Shown: positions 1-10,471, counted from the first letter of the stretch. The stretch: DNA of 64,000 nt from Arthrobacter sulfonylureivorans (GCA_004000035.1 RJAE01000013.1:1-64000), one strand, 5' to 3'. Translations and numbers: made by a program. The notes: generated from the sequence alone by a model not told the origin.

Positions 1-127
1 CGGTGTTGGCGCCGGCCACGTAGGTGGCGTGGTGCTTGGAGTGGTGCAGCTCCATGATCCGGGCCGAGATATGCGGCTCCAGGGCTGCGTAATCATAGTC
101 GAGCTCGGGCAGTTCGTACGTGCTCAT
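1..127 (-). CDS. sodA: superoxide dismutase (Fe/Mn), N-terminal part
   Basis: Only the first 42 codons are inside the window; the gene runs off the left edge. The peptide begins [20 protein letters not shown] and continues to a [13 protein letters not shown] stretch. This is the hallmark N-terminus of the Fe/Mn superoxide dismutase family, and one of its histidines is a metal ligand. The enzyme dismutates superoxide to peroxide and oxygen in the cytosol. It lies downstream of whiA on the same strand but is separated by 137 bp containing a strong hairpin, so it is probably its own transcription unit. The metal (Mn or Fe) cannot be told from this fragment. Confidence 0.93.
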   Translation of the reverse strand, partial: MSTYELPELDYDYAALEPHISARIMELHHSKHHATYVAGANT

Positions 128-180
128 GGTTTCCTCCGTCTTCTCCCGGCCGCGGTCCGCGGCTGGGTCGGATTGTCCAA

Positions 181-202
181 CCGGACGGAGGATTCCGTCC
201 GG
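181..202 (-). terminator. hairpin terminator candidate after whiA
   Basis: A perfect 9-bp inverted repeat (CCGGACGGA / TCCGTCCGG) with a 4-nt loop sits between the whiA stop and the sodA start. There is no strong T-run, as is common for terminators in high-GC actinobacteria. It could end the uvrC-rapZ-yvcK-whiA transcript. Confidence 0.5.
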
Positions 203-264
203 CAGCTCTCAAACCGGTCTTCGTTGACCGTACCGCCGGACCCGGCGGGCTGCCCATCCCGTAT

Positions 265-1245
265 CTAGTCGTCCAGCATCTCCGGCGTGACATTGGCTTC
301 GGTCCCCGGGATGCGCAACTCTGCCGCCCGTTTGTCGGCCATGGCCAACAGCCGGCGGATCCGGCCGGCGATGGCATCCTTGGTCATCGCCGGGTCCGCC
401 AGACGGCCGAGTTCGTCCAGCGAGGCTTGCTTGTGCGCCACCCGCAGTTCGCCGGCGTAGCGCAAGTGCTCGGGCACATCTTCACCGAGGATCTCCAGCG
501 CCCGCTCAACCCGTGCGCCAGCCGCCACCGCGGCCTGGGCCGAGCGCCGCAGGTTGGCGTCGTCGAAGTTGGCCAGCCGGTTGGCGGTGGCCCGCACTTC
601 CTTGCGCATCCGGCGTTCTTCCCACACCATCAGCGCATCATGGGCGCCCATCCGGGTCAAGAGCGCGGCGATGCTGTCACCGTCCCGGATCACCACCCGG
701 TCCACGCCCCTGACCTCGCGTGCTTTGGCCCCAATGCCCAAACGGCGGGCCGCACCGACCAGCGCCAGCGCCGCTTCCGGACCGGGGCAGGTGACTTCCA
801 GCGCGGACGAGCGGCCGGGCTCGGTCAGCGATCCGTGCGCCAGGAAAGCGCCGCGCCACACCGCCTCGGCGTCGGCAGCCGAACCGTTGACCACCACGGA
901 AGGCAGCCCGCGGACCGGACGGCCGCGGCCATCCAGCAGGCCGGTTTGCCGGGCCAGGGACTCCCCGTCCCTGACGACGCGCACCACGTAGCGGTTCCCG
1001 CGGCGCAGGGCGCCGCCGGAGACCACGATGATGTCGCCGCTGTGCCCATATACTTCCGCGATGGCGGTACGCAGCCGCCGGGCCGTCGCAGCCAGATCAA
1101 CTTCCGCCTCAATAACAATGCGGCCGGAAATAATGTGAAGTCCGCCGGCAAAACGGAGCGTCGCGGAGACCTCCGCCTTCCGGACCTGGGACTTCTTGAT
1201 GTCGAGGCGAGCAAGCTCATCCTTGACTGCTGCGGTCAGCGCCAT
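265..1245 (-). CDS. whiA: DNA-binding regulator WhiA
   Basis: A 326-residue protein starting [16 protein letters not shown] and ending [11 protein letters not shown], the typical length and termini of actinobacterial WhiA. The family joins a degenerate LAGLIDADG homing-endonuclease-like N-terminal half to a C-terminal helix-turn-helix, here around residues 225-315 with [20 protein letters not shown]. In sporulating actinobacteria WhiA works with WhiB in cell division control; in non-sporulating relatives its role is less clear. An AAGGA element precedes the ATG. It is the last gene of a minus-strand run uvrC-rapZ-yvcK-whiA, with 15 bp between the yvcK stop and this start, an order conserved in Gram-positive bacteria. 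Confidence 0.96.
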   Translation of the reverse strand: MALTAAVKDELARLDIKKSQVRKAEVSATLRFAGGLHIISGRIVIEAEVDLAATARRLRTAIAEVYGHSGDIIVVSGGALRRGNRYVVRVVRDGESLARQTGLLDGRGRPVRGLPSVVVNGSAADAEAVWRGAFLAHGSLTEPGRSSALEVTCPGPEAALALVGAARRLGIGAKAREVRGVDRVVIRDGDSIAALLTRMGAHDALMVWEERRMRKEVRATANRLANFDDANLRRSAQAAVAAGARVERALEILGEDVPEHLRYAGELRVAHKQASLDELGRLADPAMTKDAIAGRIRRLLAMADKRAAELRIPGTEANVTPEMLDD

Positions 1246-1260
1246 GCACCTAGTCCTTAC

Positions 1261-2301
1261 CTAATCCTTGTGGCCTTCGAAAATGTCGTGGTAGGCACTC
1301 GCCAGTCTCAACGGATCGTGTACGGGGCGTCCGCCTGAGCTTCCTACTCTACCGAAGACCACGCGCGCACCGAGTTCTCCGGCGGCTTCCTCGAACTGCT
1401 CCCCGTTTTCGATCACCCGCGGATCGGCCAGCACCGCGTCGAAACGCATGCCGGGAGCGCAGCGCTTCAGGGCCGCCAGATGGTCAGCCGCGGTCATGCC
1501 TGACGTCTCCTTGGTATCCACCGAGAGGTTCATGGTCAGGCACCGCCGCGCCGGAGTGTTGCACAGCGCCTCGCGCATCTCCTTGAGCATCAGATGCGGC
1601 AGCACGGAGGTATACCAGGAGCCGGGACCCAGGATCACCCAGTCGGCAAGTTCGACGGCGTTGAGCGCCTCCACGCAGGCCGGGGCGTCGTCGGGCAGCA
1701 GGCGAACGTCATTCACGTGGCTGTTCCGGCCGGCCGCGGCGAGTCGGGACTGGCCGGAGATCAGCGCGCTCCGCAACCGCCCGTCCTCGTCCTCCACCAG
1801 CACGTCGCCCTCGATGGTCAGCGGCACGGTGGCCATCGGCAGTACCTCGCCGCGCGCCCCCAGCAGGGCGCCGGCCCACTTGAGTCCCGCCACCGGGTCC
1901 CCCAGCAACTCCCACAAGGTGACAATCAGCAAGTTTCCCAGGGCATGGTTGTCCAGCGACCGCTCGGACCCCGGGGACGACTTGAAGCGGTGCTGCATCA
2001 CGTCGCGCCAGGTCCGGCCCCAGTCGGTGTCGTCGCACAGGGCGGCCAGCGCCATCCGCAGGTCCCCGGGCGGCAGCACACCGAACTCCTCGCGCAGGCG
2101 GCCGGAGGATCCGCCGTCGTCGGCCACCGTGACAATGGCGGTCAACTCAGTGGTGAGCAGGCGCAGCGCACCCAGTGAGGCGGACAGCCCGTGCCCGCCG
2201 CCCAACGCGACCACGGAGGGCGGCGCCCCGCTCTCCCCAGTCCGGCTGCGGGAGGTCCCCGGGACCGGAACCAGCGGCAACGGTCCGGTCAGGATTGCCA
2301 C
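1261..2301 (-). CDS. yvcK: YvcK/GlmR-type uridine diphosphate-sugar-binding regulator
   Basis: About 346 residues from a GTG whose G is shared with the TAG stop of rapZ (1-bp overlap), which implies translational coupling. The core begins PSVVALGGGHGLSASLGALR, the glycine-rich nucleotide-sugar binding loop of the YvcK/CofD-like fold, followed by VTVADDGGSSGRLREE and an LGNLL motif, all typical of the family. YvcK/GlmR proteins bind UDP-sugars and link central carbon metabolism to cell wall precursor supply. An open extension upstream of this GTG overlaps rapZ and shows no family similarity, so the GTG was chosen. Confidence 0.94.
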   Translation of the reverse strand: MAILTGPLPLVPVPGTSRSRTGESGAPPSVVALGGGHGLSASLGALRLLTTELTAIVTVADDGGSSGRLREEFGVLPPGDLRMALAALCDDTDWGRTWRDVMQHRFKSSPGSERSLDNHALGNLLIVTLWELLGDPVAGLKWAGALLGARGEVLPMATVPLTIEGDVLVEDEDGRLRSALISGQSRLAAAGRNSHVNDVRLLPDDAPACVEALNAVELADWVILGPGSWYTSVLPHLMLKEMREALCNTPARRCLTMNLSVDTKETSGMTAADHLAALKRCAPGMRFDAVLADPRVIENGEQFEEAAGELGARVVFGRVGSSGGRPVHDPLRLASAYHDIFEGHKD

Positions 2302-3224
2302 TATTCGCGCCCCAGGTCCCGGTGCTGGACGGTCACCCTGACGCTGGGCAACTGGGCCAACCGCTTGCCGATTTCCTCGGCGACCGCGACCGACCGGTGC
2401 TTGCCACCGGTACATCCGATGGCAATGGTTCCGTAGTGCTTGTTTTCCCGGCGGTAGCCCTCCAGCACCGGCTCCAGCGCGTCCACATAGCGGTTGACGA
2501 ACTCTTCGGCGCCGGAATCCACCAGCACGTAGTCACGGACCTTCTCGTCCAGCCCGGTGAAGGGGCGCAGTGCGGGTACCCAGTGCGGGTTCGGAATGAA
2601 GCGGACATCGGCGACGAAGTTCGCGTCCACCGGCAGCCCGTACTTGAAGCCGAAGCTGATCACGTTGATGCGCAGCACGATGGGGCCGGAGTCGGTAAAA
2701 AGTTCCGTAATCGCCGTGGCGAGGGCGTGCACGTTCATTTCGGTGGTCTCCACCACCAGGTCGGCTGAGTCCTTCAGACTGCTCAGCAGCTCACGTTCGG
2801 CGGTGATGCCGTCGGAAATGCGGCCGTCGCCCTGCAGCGGGTGGGGCCGCCGGCCCTGTTCGAAGCGTCGGACCAAGACGTCGTCCGAGGCGTCCAGGAA
2901 CAGCATCCGGTAGTGGACCCCGCTGGCGGCCAGGGCATGCAGTGCCTCGCGAATGTCGCGGAACAGGCTTTGGCTGCGCACGTCCACCACCACGGCCAGC
3001 TTGGGCAGCGACTGGGGCATCCGCGACACCAGTTCGGCCAGCGTGCCGAGCATTTGCGGCGGCAGGTTGTCCACCACGTACCAGCCATGGTCTTCCAGCG
3101 CGTGGGCCGCCGTGGTCCGGCCGGCTCCCGACATGCCGGTGACCACCAGGAGTTCGGATTCCACCGGCTTCTCCGGCGTCAGATCCTCGTCCACCGTCAT
3201 CGTCGTACCATCCATCCCGACCAC
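2301..3224 (-). CDS. rapZ: RNase adapter/ATPase RapZ (YvcJ)
   Basis: A P-loop protein of 307 residues. The Walker A is GMSGAGRTT near residue 30, followed by ALEDHGWYVVDNLPPQ, the RapZ/YvcJ signature. The C-terminal domain carries GCTGGKHRSVAVAEEI, the conserved phosphate-binding loop of the RapZ C-terminal fold. In enterobacteria RapZ binds GlcN6P and regulates GlmS through small RNAs; in Gram-positive bacteria its role is less well defined, but it is almost always beside yvcK and whiA, as here. The start is uncertain between GTG at 3224 and ATG at 3215. The gap to uvrC is 28 bp, so all four genes probably share a transcript. Confidence 0.95.
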   Translation of the reverse strand: MVGMDGTTMTVDEDLTPEKPVESELLVVTGMSGAGRTTAAHALEDHGWYVVDNLPPQMLGTLAELVSRMPQSLPKLAVVVDVRSQSLFRDIREALHALAASGVHYRMLFLDASDDVLVRRFEQGRRPHPLQGDGRISDGITAERELLSSLKDSADLVVETTEMNVHALATAITELFTDSGPIVLRINVISFGFKYGLPVDANFVADVRFIPNPHWVPALRPFTGLDEKVRDYVLVDSGAEEFVNRYVDALEPVLEGYRRENKHYGTIAIGCTGGKHRSVAVAEEIGKRLAQLPSVRVTVQHRDLGRE

Positions 3225-3252
3225 ACACCCCTCGATTTCAGCTCTAGCCTAA

Positions 3253-5346
3253 CTAAGATTCGATGATTTCGCCGGTCGCCATATTCACTGCCGGCGCGGC
3301 GTCGTCCGCGGCCCCGGGCGCCAGCTGCCGCCTCAGTGACGCGGCCATCGCGGGGCCGATGCCCGGCACCTGCTGCAGCTCTTCGACGCTGGCTGCCTTC
3401 AGCCTCTTCGCGGAGCCGAAATGTTTCAGCAGTGCCTTCCGCTTGGCCGGCCCCAGTCCCTGCACACCGTCCAGCACGGAGACCGTCATGGCCTTGCCCC
3501 GCTTCTGCCGATGGTAGGCGATCGCGAAGCGGTGGGCCTCGTCGCGGATGCGCTGCAGCAGGAACAGCCCCTCGGACGTGCGCGGCAGGATCACCGGGAA
3601 ATCGTCGCCGGGCAGCCACACCTCTTCCAGCCGTTTGGCCAGGCCCACCACGAACACATCGGTGATGCCCAGATCGGCCAATGCGCGGCAGGCCGCGGCA
3701 ACCTGCGGCGGCCCGCCGTCGACCACCACCAGATTGGGCGGGTAGGCGAACTTGGTCTTCGGCGCCGGCGTCAAGGTCTCCTCGAGCACGGTGTCGTTCG
3801 GCACCGCTTCTTCCAGCACGGTCTGTTTCGTCACGGCCGCGTCCGGCACGGCCTCGCCCGGCACGACGGCGGTGTCCCCGCCGTCCGCGGGAGGCTGCGC
3901 CGGCGCAGCGGTTGGTTCGGCGGCGGCCGGAGCTGCCAGGCGTCCCTGATCAACCAAATAGTTCCGGAACCGCCGGCTGATGACGTCGTACATGGCCGAG
4001 GTGTCGTCGCGGGCGGCGTCGCCGGTGATCGCGAAGCGGCGGTAATCGGATTTCTTCGGCAGCCCGTCTTCCACCACCACCATGGAGGCCACCACGTTGG
4101 TGCCCTGGACATGGGAGATGTCGTAGCACTCGATCCGCAGCAGCGCGACCGGAAGATCCAACGCCTCCTGCAGTTGCTGCAGGCCGGCCGAACGCGTGGT
4201 GATGTCCCCGGCCCGCCGGCTCTTGTGCAGCGCCAGGGCCTGTTCGGCGTTTTCCCGGACGGTGGAGATCAAGGCAGCCTTGTCGCCGCGTTTGGGCACG
4301 TGGATCTGCACTTTGCTGCCGCGCAGCGTGCTCAGCCAGGCCTGCAGCTCGGCGGCGTTCTCCGGCTCCTGCGGCAGCATCACCTGGCGCGGGATCCGAT
4401 CCGGTCCGTCGGCGTCGCCGTAGACCTGTTGCAGCAGGTGCTCGGCCAAGTCCGCGGTGCTCTGGTCCTCGACCTTTTCCACCACCCAGCCCCGCTGGCC
4501 GCGGATCCGGCCGCCGCGCACGTGGAACACCTGGACGGCCGCCTCCAGCTCGTCCTGCGCCAGCGCAAACACGTCGGCGTCGGTGTCTTCGCTGAGCACC
4601 ACGGCATTGCGTTCGAAGACCCGCCGCAGCGCGGCTATGTCGTCGCGGTGCCGCGCCGCCGACTCGTAGTCGAGTTCAGCCACCGCCGCCGCCATCTTCT
4701 TTTCCAGCGCCCGGATGAACCGGTCGGCTTCCCCACCCATGAACGCACAGAACTCGGCGGCCAGCGCCTTGTGGTCCTCCGGCGAGATCCGCCCTACGCA
4801 GGGCGCCGAGCACTTGTCGATGTAGCCCAGCAGGCACGGCCGGCCGGTGCGCTGGGCGCGGTTGAACACGCCGATGCTGCAGCTACGGACCGGGAAAACC
4901 CGCAGCAGCGTGTCCACGGTTTCGCGGATCGCTTTGGCCGGATAGAACGGGCCGAAGTACTTCACGCCCTTGCGCCGCTCCCCGCGCATCACCTGGACGC
5001 GCGGGAACTTCTCCCCCATGGTCACGGCCAGGTAGGGGTAGGACTTGTCGTCCCGGAACATGATGTTGAAGCGCGGCGTGAACTCTTTGATCCACGTGTA
5101 CTCGAGCTGGATGGCTTCCAGTTCGCTGCCCACGATCGTCCACTCCACCGAAGCCGCCGTATGCACCATCGCATAGGTCTTGGGCAGCAGGTTCTTGGGA
5201 CTGGCGAAGTAGTTGTTGAGCCTCGATCGCAGGTTCTTCGCCTTGCCCACGTAGATGACGCGGCCGTGCTCGTCCCGGAAGCGGTAGACGCCGGGATTGG
5301 TGGGGATCTCCCCCGTCCGCGGACGGTAGGACGCCGGATCAGCCAT
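3253..5346 (-). CDS. uvrC: UvrABC excinuclease subunit C
   Basis: A 697-residue UvrC that makes both incisions around lesions during nucleotide excision repair. A GIY-YIG domain is at the N-terminus ([20 protein letters not shown]), then a cysteine cluster ([15 protein letters not shown]), a UVR motif near residue 215, the RNase H-like endonuclease half, and a C-terminal helix-hairpin-helix pair ([27 protein letters not shown]). An Ala/Pro/Val-rich stretch of about 70 residues, roughly 460-530, interrupts the endonuclease half between NYLVDQGR and KFAYPPNL, with repeated AVP and TVLEE elements. It is probably a disordered linker. A GGGAG element precedes the ATG. Confidence 0.97.
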   Translation of the reverse strand: MADPASYRPRTGEIPTNPGVYRFRDEHGRVIYVGKAKNLRSRLNNYFASPKNLLPKTYAMVHTAASVEWTIVGSELEAIQLEYTWIKEFTPRFNIMFRDDKSYPYLAVTMGEKFPRVQVMRGERRKGVKYFGPFYPAKAIRETVDTLLRVFPVRSCSIGVFNRAQRTGRPCLLGYIDKCSAPCVGRISPEDHKALAAEFCAFMGGEADRFIRALEKKMAAAVAELDYESAARHRDDIAALRRVFERNAVVLSEDTDADVFALAQDELEAAVQVFHVRGGRIRGQRGWVVEKVEDQSTADLAEHLLQQVYGDADGPDRIPRQVMLPQEPENAAELQAWLSTLRGSKVQIHVPKRGDKAALISTVRENAEQALALHKSRRAGDITTRSAGLQQLQEALDLPVALLRIECYDISHVQGTNVVASMVVVEDGLPKKSDYRRFAITGDAARDDTSAMYDVISRRFRNYLVDQGRLAAPAAAEPTAAPAQPPADGGDTAVVPGEAVPDAAVTKQTVLEEAVPNDTVLEETLTPAPKTKFAYPPNLVVVDGGPPQVAAACRALADLGITDVFVVGLAKRLEEVWLPGDDFPVILPRTSEGLFLLQRIRDEAHRFAIAYHRQKRGKAMTVSVLDGVQGLGPAKRKALLKHFGSAKRLKAASVEELQQVPGIGPAMAASLRRQLAPGAADDAAPAVNMATGEIIES

Positions 5347-5395
5347 TGTCGGTCACTCCCTTCGTCATCTCAGTCCTGATCTGCCGGCCGGCCGG

Positions 5396-6061
5396 TTACT
5401 CCGACGGCGTCTTGTTATAGCTGTGTGAGCGGTCCTGGCCCGTCAGGTCCGCGATCGCGTCCATGATCTGGTCCGTCGCCGAACGGCGTGCCGGCAGCGA
5501 ATGCTGCGGCCCGGTCCGCTCGAAGTACAGCGGTTTGCCGATCCGGACGGTGAAGTGTTTCGGCCGGACCGTCATCTTTCCGGCGGGCTGAAGCTGTTCG
5601 GTGCCGATCAGCCCTACCGGCAGCACCGGTGCTCCGGTGGTCAGGGCCAGCCATCCCACACCGGTTCGCCCGCGGTAAAGCTTGCCGTCACGGGACCGTG
5701 TTCCTTCAGGATAGATCCCAAAAGCCTCGTTGCGCCCCAGCACGTCCACCGCGCTCTGCAGCGCCGCCACGCTGGCCGCCTGCTCGCCCCGTTCCACCGG
5801 AATCGAGCCCACACTGCTGAAGAACCAGCGCATGGCAGCCCCCTTGGGCCCCCTCGAGGTGAAGTACTCGGCCTTGGCAAAGAAAGCGACCTTGCGCGGC
5901 ATCATGGCCTGGATGATGATGCTGTCCAGAAAGGACAGATGGTTCGGGGCGACGATCACCGGACCGGCGTCGGGAAAGTTGTCGATGCCTTCAATGGTCG
6001 GCCGGCAACTGCCCCGGAGGGCGGCGCGGAACGAGGCACGGGTCAGTTCGAACGTCTTCAT
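5396..6061 (-). CDS. 1-acyl-glycerol-3-phosphate acyltransferase family (PlsC-like)
   Basis: About 221 residues starting MKTFELTRASFRAALR. The acyltransferase block I is NHLSFLDS (the family HX4D motif) near residue 40. FFSSVGSIPVERG and YPEGTRSRDGKLYRGRTG correspond to blocks II and III. The enzyme class moves an acyl chain to lysophosphatidate or a related lysolipid at the membrane face. The ATG overlaps the stop of the upstream HAD gene by 4 bp (ATGA), so the two are coupled. A longer frame exists upstream, but it overlaps the HAD gene and lacks family residues. The exact lipid substrate cannot be assigned. Confidence 0.9.
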   Translation of the reverse strand: MKTFELTRASFRAALRGSCRPTIEGIDNFPDAGPVIVAPNHLSFLDSIIIQAMMPRKVAFFAKAEYFTSRGPKGAAMRWFFSSVGSIPVERGEQAASVAALQSAVDVLGRNEAFGIYPEGTRSRDGKLYRGRTGVGWLALTTGAPVLPVGLIGTEQLQPAGKMTVRPKHFTVRIGKPLYFERTGPQHSLPARRSATDQIMDAIADLTGQDRSHSYNKTPSE

Positions 6062-6774
6062 GCGGCCGGAACCGGTCCACCGGCCGAGGCAGCCTCGGGT
6101 TGGCCAACCGCCAACCGTCCGATGACGGCTTCGAGTTCCGGCATGGAATGCACGACGGCGGAAGCACCGGAGGCTTCCAACTCGCCGTCGGCGGCGAATC
6201 CCCAACTGACCCCGATGCCCGGAATGCCGAGATGGCGCGCAGCAGCCATGTCGTAGAGTCGGTCGCCGACCATCATCACCGGCCCGAATTCGTCCGCGGC
6301 CTCCAGCGCCGCCTGCAGGATCGGCACCTTGCCGAGTCCCGGATCGTCAGGTGCCGGATCGTCGCCGTCGGCGCCGTGGATGCCCTCGAAGAAAGTGTCC
6401 AGGCCCTTCAGGCGGAGGAGTTCGCGGGCCAGGCCGGTCGGTTTCTGCGTGGCAACCGCCAACGTCATGCCCGCCGCCAGGAGCCGCTCCAGCAATTCGG
6501 CGATGCCGGGGTACACGCGGCTTGCCGCCATCCCGTGCGCACGGTAGCCCGCGCGGTACAGGGCGATCACTTCGCCGAGCCTGTCCTCCGGCACGCCCGC
6601 GCCACGCAACGAATCGCCGAGCGGCGGTCCCACCAACGTCCCCAGCATGTCCTCCGACGGAACGGGCAGTCCGGCACACTCCAAGGCACCGGCAATTCCA
6701 CTGGTGATAGCGCCCGCGGGGTCAACAAGGGTTCCGTCAAGGTCGAACAAGACCAGCGCAGGCAAATGAGTCAC
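6058..6774 (-). CDS. HAD-superfamily hydrolase (phosphoglycolate phosphatase-like)
   Basis: About 238 residues from a GTG followed by THLPALVLFDLDGTLVDPAGAI. DLDGT is the HAD motif I with nucleophile and acid Asp. VATQKPTG supplies motif II (Thr), KVPILQAAL the motif III Lys region, and MVGDRLYDMAAA motif IV with the metal-binding Asp residues. A helical cap lies between motifs I and II (subclass C1), as in Gph/PpaX proteins. It probably dephosphorylates a small phosphorylated metabolite; the substrate is unknown. An alternative GTG at 6852 overlaps the uvrA stop (GTGA) and would add 26 residues before the motif. The shorter start fits the family better. Confidence 0.88.
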   Translation of the reverse strand: MTHLPALVLFDLDGTLVDPAGAITSGIAGALECAGLPVPSEDMLGTLVGPPLGDSLRGAGVPEDRLGEVIALYRAGYRAHGMAASRVYPGIAELLERLLAAGMTLAVATQKPTGLARELLRLKGLDTFFEGIHGADGDDPAPDDPGLGKVPILQAALEAADEFGPVMMVGDRLYDMAAARHLGIPGIGVSWGFAADGELEASGASAVVHSMPELEAVIGRLAVGQPEAASAGGPVPAA

Positions 6775-6848
6775 CCGGGCATTTTCCCACAAATCCGCGG
6801 ATCGGCCGGAATCCATTCCTGCGGCGGAATATGTCATCCCGTCGCGGC

Positions 6849-9770
6849 TCACTGGCGAACGATTGCCTCCGCCAGGAACCGGCCGGTATGGCTCCCCTCG
6901 GCTGCCGCAACCTGCTCAGGTGTACCGCTGGCAATGATTTGACCGCCGCCGGAGCCGCCTTCGGGACCCATATCCACTACCCAGTCCGCACTCTTGATCA
7001 CATCGAGGTTGTGTTCGATGGTGATCACGGTGTTGCCCTTGTCCACCAGACCCTGCAGCACCTGCAGCAGCTTCCGGATGTCCTCAAAGTGCAGGCCGGT
7101 GGTCGGTTCGTCCAGCACATAAACGCTGCGCCCGTTCGAGCGCCGCTGCAGTTCGCTGGCGAGCTTGACGCGCTGCGCCTCACCGCCGGACAGCGTGGTG
7201 GCGGGCTGGCCCAGCCGGACATAGCCCAGCCCGACGTCCACCAGGGTCCGCAGGTGGCGGGCAATCGGGGTGAACGCGGCAAAGAAATCCGCCGCCTCCT
7301 CGATCGGCATGTCCAGCACCTCGGCAATGGTCTTGCCCTTGTAGTGGACTTCCAGCGTCTCCCGGTTGTAGCGCGCGCCGTGGCAGACCTCGCACGGGAC
7401 ATAGACGTCCGGCAGGAAGTTCATTTCGATCTTCAGTGTGCCGTCGCCCGAGCACGCTTCGCAGCGGCCGCCCTTCACGTTGAAGGAGAACCTGCCAGGC
7501 AGGTAGCCGCGAAGCTTGGCCTCGTTGGTCTCGGCGAACAACTTGCGGATGTTGTCGAAGACACCCGTGTAGGTGGCCGGATTGGACCGGGGGGTGCGTC
7601 CGATCGGGCTCTGGTCCACGTGGATCACCTTGTCCAGCTGGTCCAGCCCTTCCACCCTGGTGTGCCGGCCGGCAACGTGCTTGGCCCCGTTGAGCTTGTT
7701 GGCCAACACCTTGTAGAGGATGTCGTTGACCAGGGTCGATTTGCCGGAGCCGCTGACGCCGGTGACCGCGGTGAAGACGCCCAGCGGGAACTGCGCGTCG
7801 ATGCCGCGGAGATTGTTCTCCCGCGCACCGACCACCTTCAACTGGCGCTTCTTGTCCACCTTCCGGCGCTTGGCGGGAAGCTCAATCCGGCGGCGGCCGG
7901 ACAAGTAGTCGCCGGTGATGGAACGTGTGTTCTCCAGCAGTTCCTGCAGGGAACCGGAATGGACCACTTCGCCGCCGTGTTCACCGGCACCCGGTCCGAT
8001 GTCCACAATCCAGTCGGCCTCAGCGATGGTGTCCTCGTCGTGCTCAACCACAATCAGGGTGTTGCCCAGATCGCGCAAGCGGGTCAAGGTCTCGATCAGC
8101 CGCCGGTTGTCCCGCTGGTGCAAGCCGATCGAGGGTTCGTCCAGCACGTAGAGGACGCCGACCAGGCCGGAACCGATCTGGGTTGCCAGCCGGATGCGCT
8201 GGGCCTCGCCGCCGGACAACGTGCCGGCCGCCCGTTCCAGGTTCAGATACTCCAAGCCAACATCCAGCAGGAAGCGCAGCCGCGCCTGGATCTCGATGAG
8301 GACCTGGTGGCCAATCTGCGCTTCGCGGGACGTCAGGTCCAGGCCGTCCAGGAAGGAGCTGGCCTCGCGCAGCGGCAGGGCGGAAACGTCCGCAATGGAC
8401 TTGCCGTTGATCAGCACGGACAGCGAGGCAGGGTTCAGCCGTGCGCCGTTGCACTCCGGGCAGGGCACTTCCCGCATGTATTCCTTGTAGCGGTCCCGGG
8501 CCATTTCGGACTCGGTTTCCTCATGCTTGCGGTGGATGTACTGGAAGGCGCCTTCGAAGCCGGTGGAGTATTTACGCTCCCGTCCGAAGCGGTTGCGGTA
8601 CTGCACCACCACTTTGAAGTCCTTGCCGAGCAGCACGGCGTCGCGGACCTTCTTCGGCAGGTTCTTCCACGGCTCGTCCATGGAGAATCCGAGCTCGTGC
8701 GAGAGACCTTCGAGCAGCCGGGTCCAATATTCCTGGGTGGCCTTGCCGAGCGACCAGGGGGCGATGGCGCCGTCGGCCAGGCTCCGGTCCGGATCCGGGA
8801 CCACCAGGTCCACGTCGACTTCGAGCTTGCTGCCAATGCCGGTGCAGGCCGGGCAGGCGCCAAACGGATTGTTGAACGAGAACGAGCGCGGTTCGATCTC
8901 GTCGATGGCCAGCGGATGCTCGTTCGGGCAGGCCAGATGCTCGGAGAAGGCACGGGTACGGTCCGGGTCATCCTCGTCGACGTCCACGAAGTCGGCCAGC
9001 ACCCGGCCCTCCGCCAGTGCCAGGGCGGTCTCCACCGAGTCGGTCAGCCGCTGGTGGATACCGTCTTTGGCCACCAGTCGGTCCACCACCACCTCGATGG
9101 TGTGTTTGTACTGCTTGCCCAGCTTCGGCGGTTCGGACAGCTGCACCTGCTTGCCGTCCACCTTGGCGCGGGAAAATCCCTTGGCGCTCAGTTCCTTGAA
9201 CAGGTCGACGAACTCGCCCTTGCGGCCGCGCACCACCGGTGCCAGGACCTGGAAGCGCGTCCCCTCGGGCAACTCCTGCAGCTGATCCACAATCTGCTGC
9301 GGCGTCTGTTTCTCCACCGGCTCACCGCACTGCGGACAGAAGGGCCGGCCCACCCGGGCCCACAGCAGGCGCAGGTAGTCGTAGATCTCCGTGATGGTTC
9401 CGACGGTGGATCGCGGGTTCCGGCTGGTGGATTTCTGGTCAATCGACACCGCAGGCGACAGTCCCTCGATGAAATCGACATCGGGCTTGTCCACCTGACC
9501 CAGGAACATCCGCGCGTAGGACGACAGCGATTCCACGTACCGGCGCTGGCCCTCGGCAAAGATCGTGTCGAAAGCCAAGGACGACTTTCCGGAGCCGGAC
9601 AGCCCGGTGAAGACGATCATGGAGTCGCGGGGAAGATCCACACTGACGTTCTGGAGGTTATGCTCGCGGGCGCCCTTGACGACCAAGCGTGACATATCCG
9701 CGGGGTGGGAAACGGGGGTGGCGGACTCCGAATCGGTCGCCGGGACGGACGTTTCACTTGCTTTTAGCAC
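6849..9770 (-). CDS. uvrA: UvrABC excinuclease ATPase subunit A
   Basis: About 973 residues from GTG at 9770; the recognisable core starts [20 protein letters not shown]. Two ABC ATPase modules are present: Walker [13 protein letters not shown] and [14 protein letters not shown] signatures [12 protein letters not shown] and [12 protein letters not shown], plus two zinc-finger regions (CPQCGEP and CEACSGDGT). UvrA scans DNA for bulky lesions and loads UvrB, encoded at 25193-27289. A TAGAGT -10 element lies 7 nt upstream of the GTG, so a leaderless mRNA is likely, and a LexA-like palindrome overlaps the promoter spacer. Longer starts upstream of that promoter are unlikely. Confidence 0.97.
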   Translation of the reverse strand: MLKASETSVPATDSESATPVSHPADMSRLVVKGAREHNLQNVSVDLPRDSMIVFTGLSGSGKSSLAFDTIFAEGQRRYVESLSSYARMFLGQVDKPDVDFIEGLSPAVSIDQKSTSRNPRSTVGTITEIYDYLRLLWARVGRPFCPQCGEPVEKQTPQQIVDQLQELPEGTRFQVLAPVVRGRKGEFVDLFKELSAKGFSRAKVDGKQVQLSEPPKLGKQYKHTIEVVVDRLVAKDGIHQRLTDSVETALALAEGRVLADFVDVDEDDPDRTRAFSEHLACPNEHPLAIDEIEPRSFSFNNPFGACPACTGIGSKLEVDVDLVVPDPDRSLADGAIAPWSLGKATQEYWTRLLEGLSHELGFSMDEPWKNLPKKVRDAVLLGKDFKVVVQYRNRFGRERKYSTGFEGAFQYIHRKHEETESEMARDRYKEYMREVPCPECNGARLNPASLSVLINGKSIADVSALPLREASSFLDGLDLTSREAQIGHQVLIEIQARLRFLLDVGLEYLNLERAAGTLSGGEAQRIRLATQIGSGLVGVLYVLDEPSIGLHQRDNRRLIETLTRLRDLGNTLIVVEHDEDTIAEADWIVDIGPGAGEHGGEVVHSGSLQELLENTRSITGDYLSGRRRIELPAKRRKVDKKRQLKVVGARENNLRGIDAQFPLGVFTAVTGVSGSGKSTLVNDILYKVLANKLNGAKHVAGRHTRVEGLDQLDKVIHVDQSPIGRTPRSNPATYTGVFDNIRKLFAETNEAKLRGYLPGRFSFNVKGGRCEACSGDGTLKIEMNFLPDVYVPCEVCHGARYNRETLEVHYKGKTIAEVLDMPIEEAADFFAAFTPIARHLRTLVDVGLGYVRLGQPATTLSGGEAQRVKLASELQRRSNGRSVYVLDEPTTGLHFEDIRKLLQVLQGLVDKGNTVITIEHNLDVIKSADWVVDMGPEGGSGGGQIIASGTPEQVAAAEGSHTGRFLAEAIVRQ

Positions 9771-9800
9771 GGTATCTACTCTAATCGAAAATTCGTTCGA
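9771..9800 (-). promoter_or_regulatory. uvrA promoter with LexA/SOS-box-like palindrome
   Basis: Read on the minus strand, 9800-9785 is TCGAACGAATTTTCGA. It matches the actinobacterial SOS box pattern TCGAAC-N4-GTTCGA with one mismatch (T for G). The -10 box TAGAGT (9783-9778) follows directly and ends 7 nt before the GTG start of uvrA. A repressor on this box would block RNA polymerase, the expected arrangement for SOS-controlled uvrA. No clear -35 box was found. Confidence 0.72.
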
Positions 9801-9981
9801 ACTTGTATTACATCGGTCACGGCCGGCGGCTACCGCGGACAACCACTGTCCGCATTTGGCGCCGCCTGGCGCCATCGCAAAGCACGACGGCGCGGCTCGG
9901 CAACGATTCTTGGGCCGGCTTCGGCGGGGCCCGGGTCTCCTGCTTGATCTGCTAGGTGTTATCCGGCTACTTGATACAGCG

Positions 9982-10365
9982 CTACTTGATGCCGTGGCGT
10001 TCCATGGCGGCCTTGGCGGCGGCTAGGGCCTCCTTCGTGCCGATTCCCTGACCGTGAACCGCCAGCGCGAATGCTTCGGCGGCGTCGCCCAATTGTTGCC
10101 GGGCCTTGCCCGCTCCGGCGCTGACCACCGTGCCGGCCCGGCCGTGCGTTTCCACCCGGCCGGCGGTTTCCAGCTCCCGGTACGCGCGGGCCACCGTATT
10201 CGGCACCACACCCAAATGATCGGCCAGCCGCCGGACGGGCGGCAGCTTGGTGCCCACCGGCAATTCCCCGGCATCGGCCGCTTCAATGATCCGCAGCCTC
10301 AGTTGCTCGAACAGCGGCACGGCGCTGTCACGGTTCATCCGCCAGTCAAAACCACTCGCTTCCAT
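9982..10365 (-). CDS. GntR-family regulator, YtrA-like
   Basis: A 127-residue protein from the ATG at 10365, preceded by GAGGAGG. The N-terminal winged helix includes [26 protein letters not shown], the GntR recognition helix region. The short C-terminal tail (residues 80-127), without a large ligand domain, marks the YtrA subgroup. Such regulators usually repress nearby transporter or envelope-stress genes. The gene is divergent from the metallo-hydrolase at 10472 with 106 bp between the starts, so it may control that gene or itself. No transporter is adjacent, which is unusual for this subgroup. Confidence 0.88.
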   Translation of the reverse strand: MEASGFDWRMNRDSAVPLFEQLRLRIIEAADAGELPVGTKLPPVRRLADHLGVVPNTVARAYRELETAGRVETHGRAGTVVSAGAGKARQQLGDAAEAFALAVHGQGIGTKEALAAAKAAMERHGIK

Positions 10366-10458
10366 CGCCCGCGCCCCCTCCTCGTCGTGTCCGCAGCAAC
10401 CGGCCTGTCCACTGCTACAACCAGAATGACATCCGGAGCCGCCCGGGTCGACTGTAGG

Positions 10459-10464
10459 TAGGCT
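10459..10464 (+). promoter_or_regulatory. -10 box TAGGCT of metallo-hydrolase gene (leaderless)
   Basis: TAGGCT ends 7 nt before the ATG at 10472, leaving no room for a leader, so transcription probably starts at or next to the start codon. Confidence 0.5.
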
Positions 10465-10471
10465 GGGACGC

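Noticed and set aside
6831-9692. very long open frame (about 950 codons) on plus across uvrA
   Set aside because: Antisense to uvrA in a GC-rich genome; His/Gln/Val-rich with no family motifs. Coding shadow.
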